From positions 4,778,648-4,842,647 of the forward strand of contig VZSR01001459.1 in assembly GCA_013398615.1 (NCBI GenBank): a DNA stretch of 64,000 nt. Reading direction: 5' to 3'. The notes under the pieces were generated by a model. The model made no database searches. It was not told the origin of the DNA and saw only the letters and a list, made by a program, of their open reading frames with translations. The position numbers and the translations under genes are program-made. Below are positions 13,701 to 25,600 of the stretch, one piece after another. Source of the DNA: Brachypodius melanocephalos (taxonomy: Eukaryota; Chordata; Aves; Passeriformes; Pycnonotidae). Position 1 is the stretch's first letter. Each line of letters opens with the position of its first letter.

Positions 13701-14491
13701 GCTCTGTGGAAGTGACAGCCTTTGCTCTTTTTTTTTTTCCCCCCCCTAAATTCCACCTGCTCCAAAACATGTGCCCCAGCTGACACATCCACCCTGACCT
13801 TCCTGTGGAAGCTCAGGCTGGCCCTATCTCCACAAGCCCCAAACTGGAACCAGAGTTAATGAGAAACCTGGATAGAACAAGGTGGATCTGCACCAGGGAT
13901 GAGTGCAGATGAGCAAAAAGGGCTCTGGAGGAGACTGTTGCTCACCACAGGGTCAGCATCATTAATTTTGCAGTGCTGTGGTTACTTCAGAAATCATGTG
14001 CCTTATGGATAATGGTCCATTTTTCCCATCACCTCCCAGCACTTAATACATGTAAAATTGTGGGCAGAGTCTGACTTCCATTTGATTTCAATGAAATTGG
14101 GTTTAGTCATAAATCAGTGCTGATTTCCTGAAAGCTGAGTGAAAGCAACCATTTTGGCACCACTTAGAATCAGTGTCTACAGAGCATTGTTTAAACCTGT
14201 GTATGTTTAAAATCACGTACTGCAGAAGATTACTGAATTTTGTCACTGACAGTCCCTGTATGGAGAAGCCATAAAACTCTAGTTAGAAACGATGGGGGAA
14301 AAAAATTAATAAAATAGTCTACTATGTGATTGGCTGAATCAAACTTATAAACATGCAAATTTTTGCCCCTTATTTCTCACTGTTTTCCTTCTCTGGGCAC
14401 TGTTAGTTATTTGCAGTTTGAGTTACCTGAGCCTTGGTGTCACCTGTTGTGTGTTGATTTGGCACAGCCTGGTTTTTGGTAGGAGAGGGCC

Positions 14492-14591
14492 NNNNNNNNN
14501 NNNNNNNNNNNNNNNNNNNNNNNNNNNNNNNNNNNNNNNNNNNNNNNNNNNNNNNNNNNNNNNNNNNNNNNNNNNNNNNNNNNNNNNNNNN
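14492..14591. other. Assembly gap of 100 N (unknown size)
   Basis: This is exactly 100 N, the usual placeholder for a gap of unknown length. It lies inside the minus-strand ERV LTR, where related copies usually carry GC-rich short tandem units, so the true length may differ greatly. Reading frames across it are meaningless. Confidence 0.99.
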
Positions 14592-14725
14592 GCAAGACTT
14601 TTTGCCCATGGGAGGGATAGCAGAGCAAAGACTCCTGTTTTCCCTGAGCAAGCAGAAAAAGATCTTGAATGACAAACTGACCCAAACCCCCATGCCCTGT
14701 CTGCCTGCACTGTCAATGGGAAGGA

Positions 14726-14748
14726 GGGAGGGACTGGGGGGTGGGGGG
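14726..14748 (+). other. G-quadruplex motif in the ERV LTR
   Basis: Four G-runs (GGG, GGG, G6 and G6) with loops of 1, 3 and 1 nt. It lies on the strand opposite to the LTR sense, 135 bp from the N gap. Confidence 0.8.
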
Positions 14749-15822
14749 AAAGGTGTTTTAAAGACTTAGTTTACTTCTCATTATCCTCCTCTGACTCTGT
14801 TAATAATAAATTTACTTTATATCTTTTAAATTTGAACCTGTTTTGACCTTACGAGTTTTCTCCCAGTCATCTTAATTCATGAGCACTTTGTTAATTTTTT
14901 TTCCCTCTCCTCTGCCCAGCTGAGAGCAAGAGATGGTGAGCAAACAGCTTTCATGAGCGCCTGGCATTTTGCCAGTGTCAAACCATGACATACTGGACGT
15001 GACCTGGCTCATAGAAACCTCTCTAACCCTAGCCCAAAACTGTCCAGTATGAACAGCAAGATGTGACTTCCAAACTGGGTATTAAAATCACAGATCAGTA
15101 AGAGCCCGCAGTCTGTTTACAAGTGTAATTATTAATCTTAACTGAAACTGGCAGGCTGGAAATGTAAAGGTTTTTCCTGAATTAAAACCTCTTCAGGCAG
15201 TGGTACAGTTTTGCAGAGCTCTATAAAACCTACTATCTCTGGTGAAATCAGTCTCTTTGATCTCAGTCTCAATTTAGGTTTCTACAAAATTAAACAGAAC
15301 TATGCAAATATTTAAAAAAATAATCAGTTGGTTAGATTACAAATAAAGTAACTTCTTTTTCTTTCATATAGAATGTGTGTTAATTAAAGCTTGTATTCCT
15401 GAACTTAAAAATACTTTGACAGTAGAAGAAAACAGGTCTGTTAACTATCTGGATTTGCAGATACAAGGTTATTGTCACCTAAAATGTCAGCTGATGAGAT
15501 AATTCTTTAAAAATACTTGGAAGCCATATGAGAAGAAGTGAGTTGCAGATACAAGGCAAAGGGATGATCAAGGGAGTGACCCAGGGGCACAGGGAGAGCA
15601 ATCCATCATGTTCCCAAAGACCCAGATCCTGTTCATCAGAGACCCCGAGCTTCTCCCTTTCCTCCCTCCCATGGGAGACAACACTGGCTGCATCCACAGG
15701 TTCTGGGAGAGACAGCTTTTATGGGCATGGGAAACATCACGTGCAATGGCACCTGCACATCTCCTCCACAGGATCCCCCTCATGGCCAGCTATGCCGAAA
15801 TATCACATCCATATGTATTAGT

Positions 15823-15904
15823 GGGTGGCAGAGGGCTTGGAACTGGATGATCCTTAAGGTCCCTGCCAACCCAAACCAGTCTCTGATTCGTTCTGTGATT
15901 TTAT
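15823..15904 (+). mobile_element. CR1 LINE fragment, 3' end
   Basis: This carries GGCTTGGAACTGGATGATCC, TTAAGGTCCCTGCCAACCC and a GATTCGTTCTGTGATT tail, which is the standard avian CR1 3' end. It is 5'-truncated. The upstream boundary is approximate. Confidence 0.87.
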
Positions 15905-16004
15905 AAATGTCTTGTTTAATATGGTAATATGTATAATCAAATGCACACAGAGAGATTTGTCCCTTAAATTGTTGTTTACCGCTATTGATTCATGCCAGCC
16001 TTGC

Positions 16005-16420
16005 TCTTATTTAAATCCATCCAGGCCTTGTTCATTGGCTTTGATGGTTCACACTCCTCAGATAGCCATTCCTGTGTTTCATTTATAGCCTCATGACAGG
16101 CCTTGTGTTTCACAGAAACAAAAAGGCTGTTTTACACTTAAAATGATTAATTTGTCAGCTTCTGAGCACACACTGAAAATTCGTCAGTGTCAATTGCCTG
16201 TTTATGGTCTTCATGAGAATTTGCTTGTGCAAATCAGGTACTTTGTTGCACAACCACATCTGAGTTGTAAATGCATCCAGGCAGGTTTGGCAGGTATGTT
16301 TAGGCTAAAGAATTACTAAAATATGCTAAAAACGTGGAGAGTGGCTGAAATGAGGTTCAGATTTAGTCATTGACATTAAAAGGATGTTGATTTTGTAATG
16401 CTGCTAAAACGTTCTTTGGC
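16005..16420. promoter_or_regulatory. Candidate conserved non-coding element
   Basis: About 400 bp of unique, repeat-free sequence following the CR1 fragment. It contains ATTTAAATCC, AAATGATTAATTTGTCAG, TGTCAATTG and CTTAATTGCATTTTATG, which are typical of homeodomain-bound enhancers. Inferred only. Confidence 0.3.
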
Positions 16421-18049
16421 TTAATTGCATTTTATGCAGGGATGTTAGTATTTTGTGTTTTCCTTGGTAGGGAAGGCTTTTCTTTTATGTGCTTTGTATT
16501 GTTTTTGAATTATTACTCATATATATGTACTGTTTATGACTTTCAATTTTCAAAAGGGTTTTTTTGGTTGGTTGGTTGGTGTTTTTTGTTTGTTTTTTTT
16601 CTGAGTGATCTGCTGTACTTCAGAGTCAGCATCTATGAAAGAATTCTGTATCATTTTGTTCGTGCTGGTCATGAGACTTTGCAGCAGACCTCAGAGATGA
16701 GGTGTAAATTCAGTGAACCCAGCGAGTGCTCCAACACCAGTGTACATGATAGCCACAGTCACAGTTAGAGGATAGTCGTGTAGCTAGAGAAAAAAATACC
16801 TCTAATACCAGTATACTACTATAATTTGTTAGTAACTCTTGGAAGAATAGGAATAGTATCCATCTTCGTTCTCTGCCCAGAACTGCCTGCTAAATTGTTA
16901 AGTAGACAGAGTGAAAATATTTTATCTGCAAATCTAAGTGTTGCTCAGGTATTACACAACCCCAGAGTTGCTCTGCACAGCCTCTTGGTGAGGCTAGCGA
17001 GTGTCATGGGAAGGAGCAAGGAGCAGTGGTTGATGGGCTGAGGAAGAACCCAGCCCCACCTGCAGTGCACTTGGGATTTGTGAGCATGGACATAATCACC
17101 AAGCCCAGCATGCCTGGGGTCAGTGCAAGTGAGCTCAGGTCAACCCAAGTGAAAATTTAAGAGGCCATCATTAATTACAGCTGCAGAATCACATGCAGCC
17201 ACTGCTTGTAAGGGAGGGAGAGGGAAGGAGCAGTAGTTTTGACCAAGTGGCTGGTGCAGGTGTGAGCTGGGCAAGTGATGTGCTCAGGTAAGCCAGACCT
17301 GCCTGGGTCTTCCTGTTGCTTTCTCTACAGCTCCTGTGCAGAGGGGCAGGACTGAAAACATGCACAAGGTAAGTCAGTGAGAAAGGGGATCAAGAGATTT
17401 TAGGCTTTCTAAATTGTACTGTTTAGTCTGATTTTTCTGTGTAGCCACTGGAAAGAGCTAGGCTGCTGCTTAAGGTAAGTTAAGGGATGAGGTTGATGCT
17501 GGGAGAATATCTGGAGCCATCACATCTGTGATTTCATGCAAGCATCCTTTTGGAAGGTGCAGGAACAACTTCAGAAGCTCCCTGGAATAAGACTCTGCAG
17601 GAAGGGGTGTTTTGAGGAATGATGTTGATGAAGACAGGGTGCTTCACAGACTGGAAGTAAGAAGTCTCCTGCAAAGTGGCCAGACTCTGTGGGGCTGCAG
17701 CAAACTGGGAGAGCTGAGTGATGGGCAGGTGAGGCAGTCCTTCCTGCCTTGCTCTGTGCTAGTTAGACTCTGGAAAACTATCGCATTTTGGGCTTTATCC
17801 TAAAAGAAAGAAATAGTTGGGAAAACAGAGTCAAGAAAGGGCCACTAAAAATGAACTGAGAGTAGAGGCTGTGGGGAGAAAAGTTGCAGGGTTCAGGCTA
17901 TTTACTGTGAGGGGGAAAAAAGAGGTAACTGGAAGGAGGTAAGATCGTGTTCAAGTTCTCCTGGGCTGTGGCAGAGAGGAGAGGAAGGGAATGGGAAGTT
18001 CTCTTGTCTCTGCTGGTTGGGAGGAGAAGACCTACTATTAAGGGATATA

Positions 18050-18222
18050 CAATTTTAAGAAACAGATGGAGAAGCAAGCACTGGGGTAGATTTGCCCCAG
18101 GAAGTTGTGGAATTGCAGTCACAGGGAGTCAGAAGTTAGATAAACATCTGCCAGAAGAGATAGAGCTTCCTGGCCTCTGCTCTGAGGGTCCTTTCAGTCC
18201 TCTTTGCAATGACGACTTTGAA
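18050..18222 (+). mobile_element. Degraded older CR1-type LINE 3' region
   Basis: The order of segments (TTTTAAGAAACAGATGG, TTTGCCCCAGGAAGTTGTGG, AAGTTAGATAAACATCTG, then GAGGGTCCTTTCAGTCCT) follows the 3' region of the older sauropsid CR1 families. Divergence is high, so the subfamily cannot be named. The short open frames across it (17947-18315 +) are therefore not genes. Confidence 0.5.
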
Positions 18223-21200
18223 ATCAGATTCTGCACAAAAATAAGACAATGCATTGCCTTTCCTCTGCAGAGAAGAAGATGCAGGGTGTGCCCAGGAGGA
18301 AGAGATGTGGAGTAAAGTGGTTGTGGCAAGGGACAAAATGTGACTGAGACCTGAAACCAGTATTATTACCTTCCTTCTCTTTAAATATTAATAGACTTTT
18401 TCATGCTATTAAGATAGCCAACATTATTCTAAGCTGTTGCCTGAGCTATTAATGCACTATGCTCTGAGTTGTATTTTGCAGGTATTTTCCTTTCCCTCTC
18501 AGATTTTTTTATGTACCCTCATTGGCAGCAGATCTGGGATATGATGCAGTGTGGTACTTCATGAACAAGTTCCCTAGAGTCTGGAAGGAACAGTGATTTT
18601 CTGGGGCAGGACTCCTTTGCTTCCTTACTCAACAGCAAGCAGGCCCTGCAGGATGAGTGATCTCGATAATAATAAAGAAAAGCACACTGTGTGCACTGGG
18701 GAAATAATAAGAAAAGGATTTATGAGTGGTTTGGAGTGGGATTCTTGGGGCCATAAGCTCATCCAAGGGAGCTCTCAGTACCAGGGACACTGTGGAAAAG
18801 TCTGTTGAAGTTAGCAAGTGTGTACCATCCAAAAACCTTTGCATGTAACAGCACAAGAGTGCCAGTTTTGGGAATTACAATCTCTCCCACCCCTCCTGAG
18901 CTAAGTGCAGTGAGCTGAAGTCCAGGAGGTGGTGTGGTGGCTGTTGGAGGTGCTCTCTGGAATGTAAATCCTGTGGTTGATGGGGTAGATGTGCATTCAA
19001 ACAGTTCTGTTTGCCCACCTACAGGGGTTGTCTCGGGCTCTGGTCATCTGCTCAGAACAAAAGGTAAAGCCTTCACCTACTTGGAAGCACTTTGCATCTA
19101 TTGAGATGCTTAGCAGCAAGCTTGGGTAGCAGAGTATCAGTGTGGTCCATAATTTCTGGTCTCTGTGATCAAAGCCTCCTGATTAGTAAAGCCTTTTCAT
19201 CCACATCAACGATGGGAAGAGAACAGGCTTTGTTACCTCCCCTTCCTGCTGTCAGGGGACCTGTGTTTTTTGTATTGCCCTCTGCACCCTGGAATGCAGA
19301 GAGCCAGGGCAGGCCAGGCAGAGCTGCTGCTGCTGCCTTAGCAAGAGGCTGTCATGCACCTCCAGGTCTTCAGTCTTAGTAAGGACAGAGCAGGGAACTG
19401 CAGGCTCTCCGTTGGCTCATTAGTGCCTGTGCTTGTCACTCTGAGTGGAAATATATTTGGTGGCTTTTGTGTATTATCAGGCTTTTGGTGTTGGATAGGA
19501 CTGTGGAGAATGCAGAAGCTGCGTGAAAGTCGTAGGTTTTTTCCCTTGTCTCATATGTGCTGAGGGTAAACAGCTCTGCCCTCTAGTGCCATTTGCCAGA
19601 TCTGGTAAAGCTGAAAATGTCAGTAATCCAGGGAACACAGAGCATCCCTTGGAGCACACTGTGCTGGTCCATCCCTGCCCGTTGCTCTGGGCATCCTTGT
19701 GAGCAGCTGGAACCAGGACAGGAGGGTTTTAGCCCCACACCAGGCAGGAAAGCATGGCATGTATTGGCCTATCTGCTGCACAGCATCCCCATGTTTATTT
19801 CTGTGTTGTCCCTCAAACAACTCCACTTAGCCTGATATTTGCTTTCCCATTATGTTTGTTATGCCTTTGGGAGACATGCACAAGAGCTAAATGATTTCAG
19901 CAGCTTTGCTCTTTCAGCCCCATAAATAATGAATTCATCAGGGTGAGAAAACACATGCCCAGACACAAACACATGCAGAGCCCTGCAGAGGAAAGGGAAT
20001 AAAGACAGAAGCTTGGGATCCAAGTGCAGAGCCTTGTGGCCGTAAACTGGGAACTGCTTTTTGGAGTGAGAGAGTGTCAGGGGATGGGTATGGAGTTAAT
20101 TGCCTCAAGAAGAGGCTAGAAGCAATTAGGAGTGCAAGTGAGTGCTAACTGAGGTTGGAAGTGATAAATTGCCACCTGCTTGGCTTTTGGAAGGACCATT
20201 AGTTTGAAGGAGATGTTTTATCATCTGTGAGTCCTGTCTTCAAGCATCAGATGAAAGAATTTGGTTTTGGCTGGCACCCTGCAACATGACAAGGGGTACA
20301 AATACATTGTGTACCTGCTGGATAGCCTCAGCTTGATGGACGGGGATAGTGGGGTTTCAAGGAATCTGCATTTCTGGAAGTTTTGTAAAAGTAAATAAAA
20401 TAAATGGAATCTCCCAAGTCCCACATTGCCCCTGCTGGGAGTATCTGCAGAGATGGTGTATGTGCCTCTAGACATCAGAGAATCCACCCATCCCTCCTCC
20501 TCTGCTGAGCCAGTTGTGAACTTAGGGGGTTTGCAAGGGCACTTTCCTTGCTGATGCTTTGAGTGCCCTTTCCAGGCAAGATAATGGGCGGTGGGATGTG
20601 TGAGCCTGGCTGGTGTGAGGAGCCCAGCAGCCCAAAAACCAGGTGTCTCCAAACCTGGGCTTCACCAGGAAGGTAAATGAGAAGCAAGAGGTTCACTTGG
20701 GGAACCTTTGTAATGTTCTGCTGGCTGGAGATCTTCGTGTTAACTCTGTTAAATTCTTTTCTAGAAAAAATTGCAAAGAAAAATACACTGGTTTGCAGTT
20801 AGTCCTTCAAACATGAGTGCTCCTGGACAGTCAGGGGAGCACATGGGCAGCTCTTGACTTTTACAAATGCTGGGACTTCAATTCTCTGAGCCATCTTAGC
20901 TTGATTGGCACTGATAAGAACTAGGGCATTTCCATAAAATTTGGTCCTGTGCCTAATGCCATATCTAAAAGGTTTCATAGGTCAGCTGCCAAGATTAGGT
21001 TATCTTTCGTAGAATGGAAAATTTGATTGGGGAAGTCTGGAGAATTCCATTTGGAAGCACTTTACTGCTCAGCAGGTGACCAGGAGGGGAAAACTTTGTG
21101 CCCACAGCCTGAAAATACTGAATTTCTGATCTTAACTGGTGGTTGGAGTTCTTACCTTGGTATCAAAACCGTAACTACTTGACTGTTGCATAAATAAACT

Positions 21201-22544
21201 TCCAATATGCATGCACTGATTTATTTTTTTCACCTTGACACTCAGGCCATCTCTGACAACTCTTATGACCTCTCTTGACCTTCTGTATTTTTCTCCTTGA
21301 TCTCTGAAGCAAGTGACCTCTACAAGATGGTACTATCTGAGCTCCTCTTCCTTCTCCCCACAGATTTTAAACGTCATTAACTTGTCTTACCCACTTTGGC
21401 TGGGGGTAGACACTGTGTCACTGTGGGTTTTGTGAACCCAGCTGGCTGGTCTGAGCAGAGGCCTCTTGGTGCCTTCAGAGGTCCACCCTAGAGCTGACAA
21501 AATAAAGTGGGGGCGAAGGGAAAGAAGCATTAGTAATTCCTGAGTTCAGGAGAAGTTCAGCCAGAGCTTCCCCCAGTAACTGTCAGTTTCCTTCTCATCC
21601 CCCTTGATATATTTAGTTGTAATGATGAAAGTTCAAACATGAATGCAATTACAAGATAATTTTGCAGATCATCATTCCTAGGAGTGCTACAATCATTACA
21701 GGCTGAAATAATATAAGTAGAAACATAACAGCAAAGAGAGAGAGGAGTGAGAAAAAAAGAAAATAAGTTCTTAGCTGAGTTTTGGAAGGAAACAGCTAAT
21801 GAGTTGGAGCTCATTTAGATGGCAACAGCAGGTGTTACTTTTCCTAATAAGAGGTGATGTATGTCTGGAAAATAAGAGTGAATTTATAAGTTTTCTGATT
21901 AGTGATATGGGGATAGAAAGGGCTAGGAGTAGACTGAAACAACTAAGGTATGATGGGTTTGCATGCACTTCATTTTATTCAGTGACTGATGCTGGGCAGT
22001 TTATAAAAGCAGGCTGCTACATCTGTGTAATCCCTAGCTGTCTGTATTTTTAAAATGGTATTTGGGTTGGGCAGTTTTGTTCCTGTTGCTGCAACAGAGT
22101 GGCCAGGGAAGGAGAACAAAGGTGGCAGCAGAGGGTTTGCCCAAGCCTGGAGACCAGCACCAGGATGTGCCAGGATTTTGGGCCACTGGTGTGCTCACCC
22201 TGACCCCATGTCCTTCTGGAAGACAGTCCACAGCATCAAACCAGAGGCATGTGCATTTTTTGGGCTCATTTATCCTTTGCCCTGTCCTGTCAAACCCCAA
22301 ACACAAAGTCCCTTGGGGTGGCTGCAGCCTTTTGCAGCTCCTTTGCCTTTTTTCTTTTTTTTTTTAAATGGGAATCCTGTTTAAACAGGCTAAGAGAGCC
22401 ATGAGCTGTGTAATTAGTGGGAGCAGGTCCCTGTGTTTGCATCGGGCAGTTGTTAGCAAGGCTGTTCCAGGCTGAGCTCACCAGGCTCTGCCCTCGCGCT
22501 GTGCCAGACCGAGCCGTCAGGGAAAATGGGCACAGGTGGGCTGC

Positions 22545-22690
22545 TTCGTGAGATGGAAAATAATTAGGAGAGCATTAGTTTTAGGTTGAAATAAATGGAT
22601 TGTCCAGCTGTAGCTGCTGTAGAGAGGAAGCTGAATGTTAATTAGATGCCACCAGTAATTATGGTGATTATGTATTTTTTGAGTGGGTGT
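22545..22690. promoter_or_regulatory. Candidate conserved non-coding element rich in TAAT cores
   Basis: Several TAATTA/ATTAG cores cluster here (AAATAATTAGG, GCATTAGTTTTAGG, TTAATTAGATG, AGTAATTATGG) within 150 bp, consistent with a homeodomain-bound enhancer. There is no repeat similarity. Inferred only. Confidence 0.3.
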
Positions 22691-25600
22691 TGGGAATAGT
22701 TCAATTCACTTCCACAGGGAAAATGTGAATGACGTTCCTAATCGGTTTGAGGAAGGGAGATGGTACTTTTTATTTTTTTTTTTAAACAATGACAATTGCA
22801 GTAAAACAAAGCTACTGGAAGATGCAAAAAATGTAAATTGATTGATATAACTGCTCAGAAAAAATGATTGTTCATTGAAGTAAGAGAAAATGCTTTGTGT
22901 TTGCTGCAAGAAATACATCCTACTTTTCTACACAGAAAAATTAGACCCTAGCAGAGATGAGACTTAAACCTGGTTTTGCATCTCATGGTGCATTTTCTTA
23001 ACTGTTAGACAAGCAGACCTCTTGAAAATAACTCTGAATTTATTTTGCTGGCTTTCAGGCCTGTTTGATGCTTCTCTCACCTTCTTGCACAGACAAAGGT
23101 GATGCCAGTAAAATTAATTGAAACAGTGATTTTGTAAGAGTCTATTACTTACATTACTTGCTAAGGGCCAATTTTAATATTTAGATCAGAAGACTAATTT
23201 TACAGGCTTGTCCATGCATGGGGCCTCTCTGAAACAGTTGCTCCATACATATTTATGTAGGCATTGTGATAAATCAAGTGCCCACATGCGAATCTGTTCA
23301 GCAATATCTGTTGTGCTCTATATTCAATTTTTCTTTCAGTTTTTTCTTTCAGTTGTAGATCAGGCCTCTCACTTATACCCACTAGTTAAGATGTGAACAC
23401 ATTAACATGCCACCCACTGTGTCTGATAACCTAACTAACACCTGCGATCTCAGACAGCCTCAGCTCAAATTCACTCTTAGCATTATTTGTCGAGATTATT
23501 TGTAGACTTGATTTGCATAAATTGCCAACAAGCATGTACTGAACACCCAGATTTTGTGGAATACTTTACTGGAAATGACTGGTGTGGGAGAATGTTGTCT
23601 TCCATGTAAACCAAGTGCTGCTTCTGGGGGGGTTGTCATTTCGAGAAATAGTAACAAATACTTGAGCCTTCCACACACAAAATGTGCAAAAGCCCAAGGA
23701 CAGTGAGCTGCTTTGCACAGAAAGCCTCTGCTGGTTGGACAAGGAGAGTCTTCTGCGATCCACAGAGAAGGTCAACCTAAAGCAATTGTGTGGCTGCCTA
23801 ACGTGAAACCTAAAAAATGCACCATTCGCCTTCATTCACAGGGGAAATACAGTACCTCAGCCCCTGACCTTCCTGAAGCTGAACTTTGGAAGAGCCTTGC
23901 TGGTGGTGATTCAGGTAAGACATTGCCTGGTGTTTGCATTGGCCATATTACTTTCTGTTAGGGGCATGACTGATTTTTCTGAGCATCAGGACAATACAAG
24001 ATACCCCGATGATGTGCAGTAGTCAACATGTCTCAGACAGAACTGAAGATGTCCCCAGCACAGCATCCTACACTTGCACTTTTGGGGACATCAGTTGGAG
24101 AGGTGTAGCCTTTCACCACATGGCCCAACCCTTGTTTTCCTTCAGTTTTGTTCTCCATGTGGAGTTTCTTTGGTGGTCACTGGTTGTGTTACAAGGGACC
24201 ATCTACTTTGGGTGTGACTAGAAGTCTGTCCATTACTGAGCTGAGTGCAAGTGTCCTGCAGCATGAGATGGGCACACACAGACATCTCCTTTCCCCTGCA
24301 CCCTGGCACAGAGGCATTTCTGTGGCATGGTGTGCCCTTCTCAGAAGCAGCTGTGTTTTATTCCCATAATGGGTGCAGTTATGTAGGGGAGAAGGATTTG
24401 CGTGTCCCATGGAGCTGGAGCAATGGGTGGGTTGATTGCTGGAGCAGCAGGGTGCCCCACATCTGGGAACAAGCCTTGGGCTAACAGCTGGCTGAAAGCT
24501 TTTGGTGGGTTGGATGCATCTGGGAGCATATGGTTTGCCAAGGGGAAGGCTCCTATCTCCACTGCACACACAACAGCCTGTGCTTTCCTTAATTGCTTCC
24601 ATCTAGGAAAGTTGATGGCTTCTTTGAACTCTGTTTAATGAAAAATAGGTAGCTAGATGGATGTTTTGCTCTTGTGTCTAAAATCCACTGATAATTAGAA
24701 CTTATGGAAGCAGTAATGTATTTCCTTTTCATTTTTCCCTGACCAATGAGTCAATTGAAATACATTTTCATCCTTTTATCCATAGTACTTTAGTTTGGGG
24801 AATGGAGAGACCCTGCACATGTTTTCTTGCATGCTCAGGCCACTGTGCAAATGAGAATGTTGGGCTGGTCTTGATTTACCTGCTGCTTACTTAGCCTGTG
24901 CTCTCTTCTTCCAGATTCATCCTGAAGGATCTGCTGCTGTTTGATGGGAATTCATCAAAACACACCATGTCACTTCACGAGGAGCGTAGGACAGCCTGGG
25001 ACTCTCGTTCTCTTCTTTGAGGATGAAAAGTTGAGAATTTTAAATGGACACACCACAAGTAGTATGGTCAAGAGGAGATGGGAGGAAGATTGGGAGCTCT
25101 GCCAGATTTTGAATCTTTGAAGAATCAGATCTCAAGGATGTCGATCATGTTTATGAGAGTAATTGCTTTGCCATTTTCTCCTTGAGGACCTGGCTGAGCA
25201 TCCAAAGAGGGCACAAACCGTTGTCACCTCCACTGAGGCAGGCTGGCTCATGCCAGTAGATCTGTTTTGTCACTATGAGATCCTCTGTGTGCTGTGCCAT
25301 CCTACCAACACTTGTAGGAACAGTAGGAGATTTTGTGCTCCTGTGCCTGGCAGCCTGTTTTCCTTGTTTGTTCTTTACTCTCCTCTGTACTTGGACACAG
25401 GAATAGTTCTCAGTCATGCTGGTGGGTTTGCTTCTGCCCTGATGAGCTGCTGGTGCTTCCCTTCTCTGTGCTCACTGTGCCTGGAACAGCTGAGGCTCTG
25501 GGCTCTGCTTGCTGGCAGGGAGATGGCAGCTCGTTGACACTGCCACCACTAGGGTGACTTTGGCCATAACAGTTTCTCTATGTCATTGCAGCTTTCTGGG

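Larger units (their letters stand above)
6056..14449. other. Non-coding region, no gene recognised
   Basis: No supported exon. It contains AATAAA signals near 6198 and 7668, an A-rich stretch (9674-9770), and an AT-rich block at 13.55-13.70 kb that looks like a conserved element. No CR1 or LTR copy was recognised. Confidence 0.6.
14450..14990 (-). mobile_element. Endogenous retrovirus LTR (avian), apparently solo, interrupted by an assembly gap
   Basis: Read on the minus strand, this begins TGTCATGGTTTGACACTGG at 14990, followed by a GCCAGGCGCTCATG-like segment. It then runs through a (T/C)TAACAGA..ATAATGA segment and a C-rich tract, and ends near 14450 with a CTACCAAAAACC...CAACACA-type 3' end. 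The first 250 bp match, in inverted orientation, the copy starting at 63755. I recognise the family from songbird-like genomes, where the LTR is non-coding and carries internal short tandem units, but I do not assign a family name. No gag, pol or env frame flanks it. The left boundary is approximate and I could not confirm a target-site duplication (right flank TACTG). Confidence 0.75.

Noticed and set aside
14403..14769. Several open frames crossing the N gap
   Set aside because: The gap length is arbitrary and the sequence is an ERV LTR, so the frames are artefacts.
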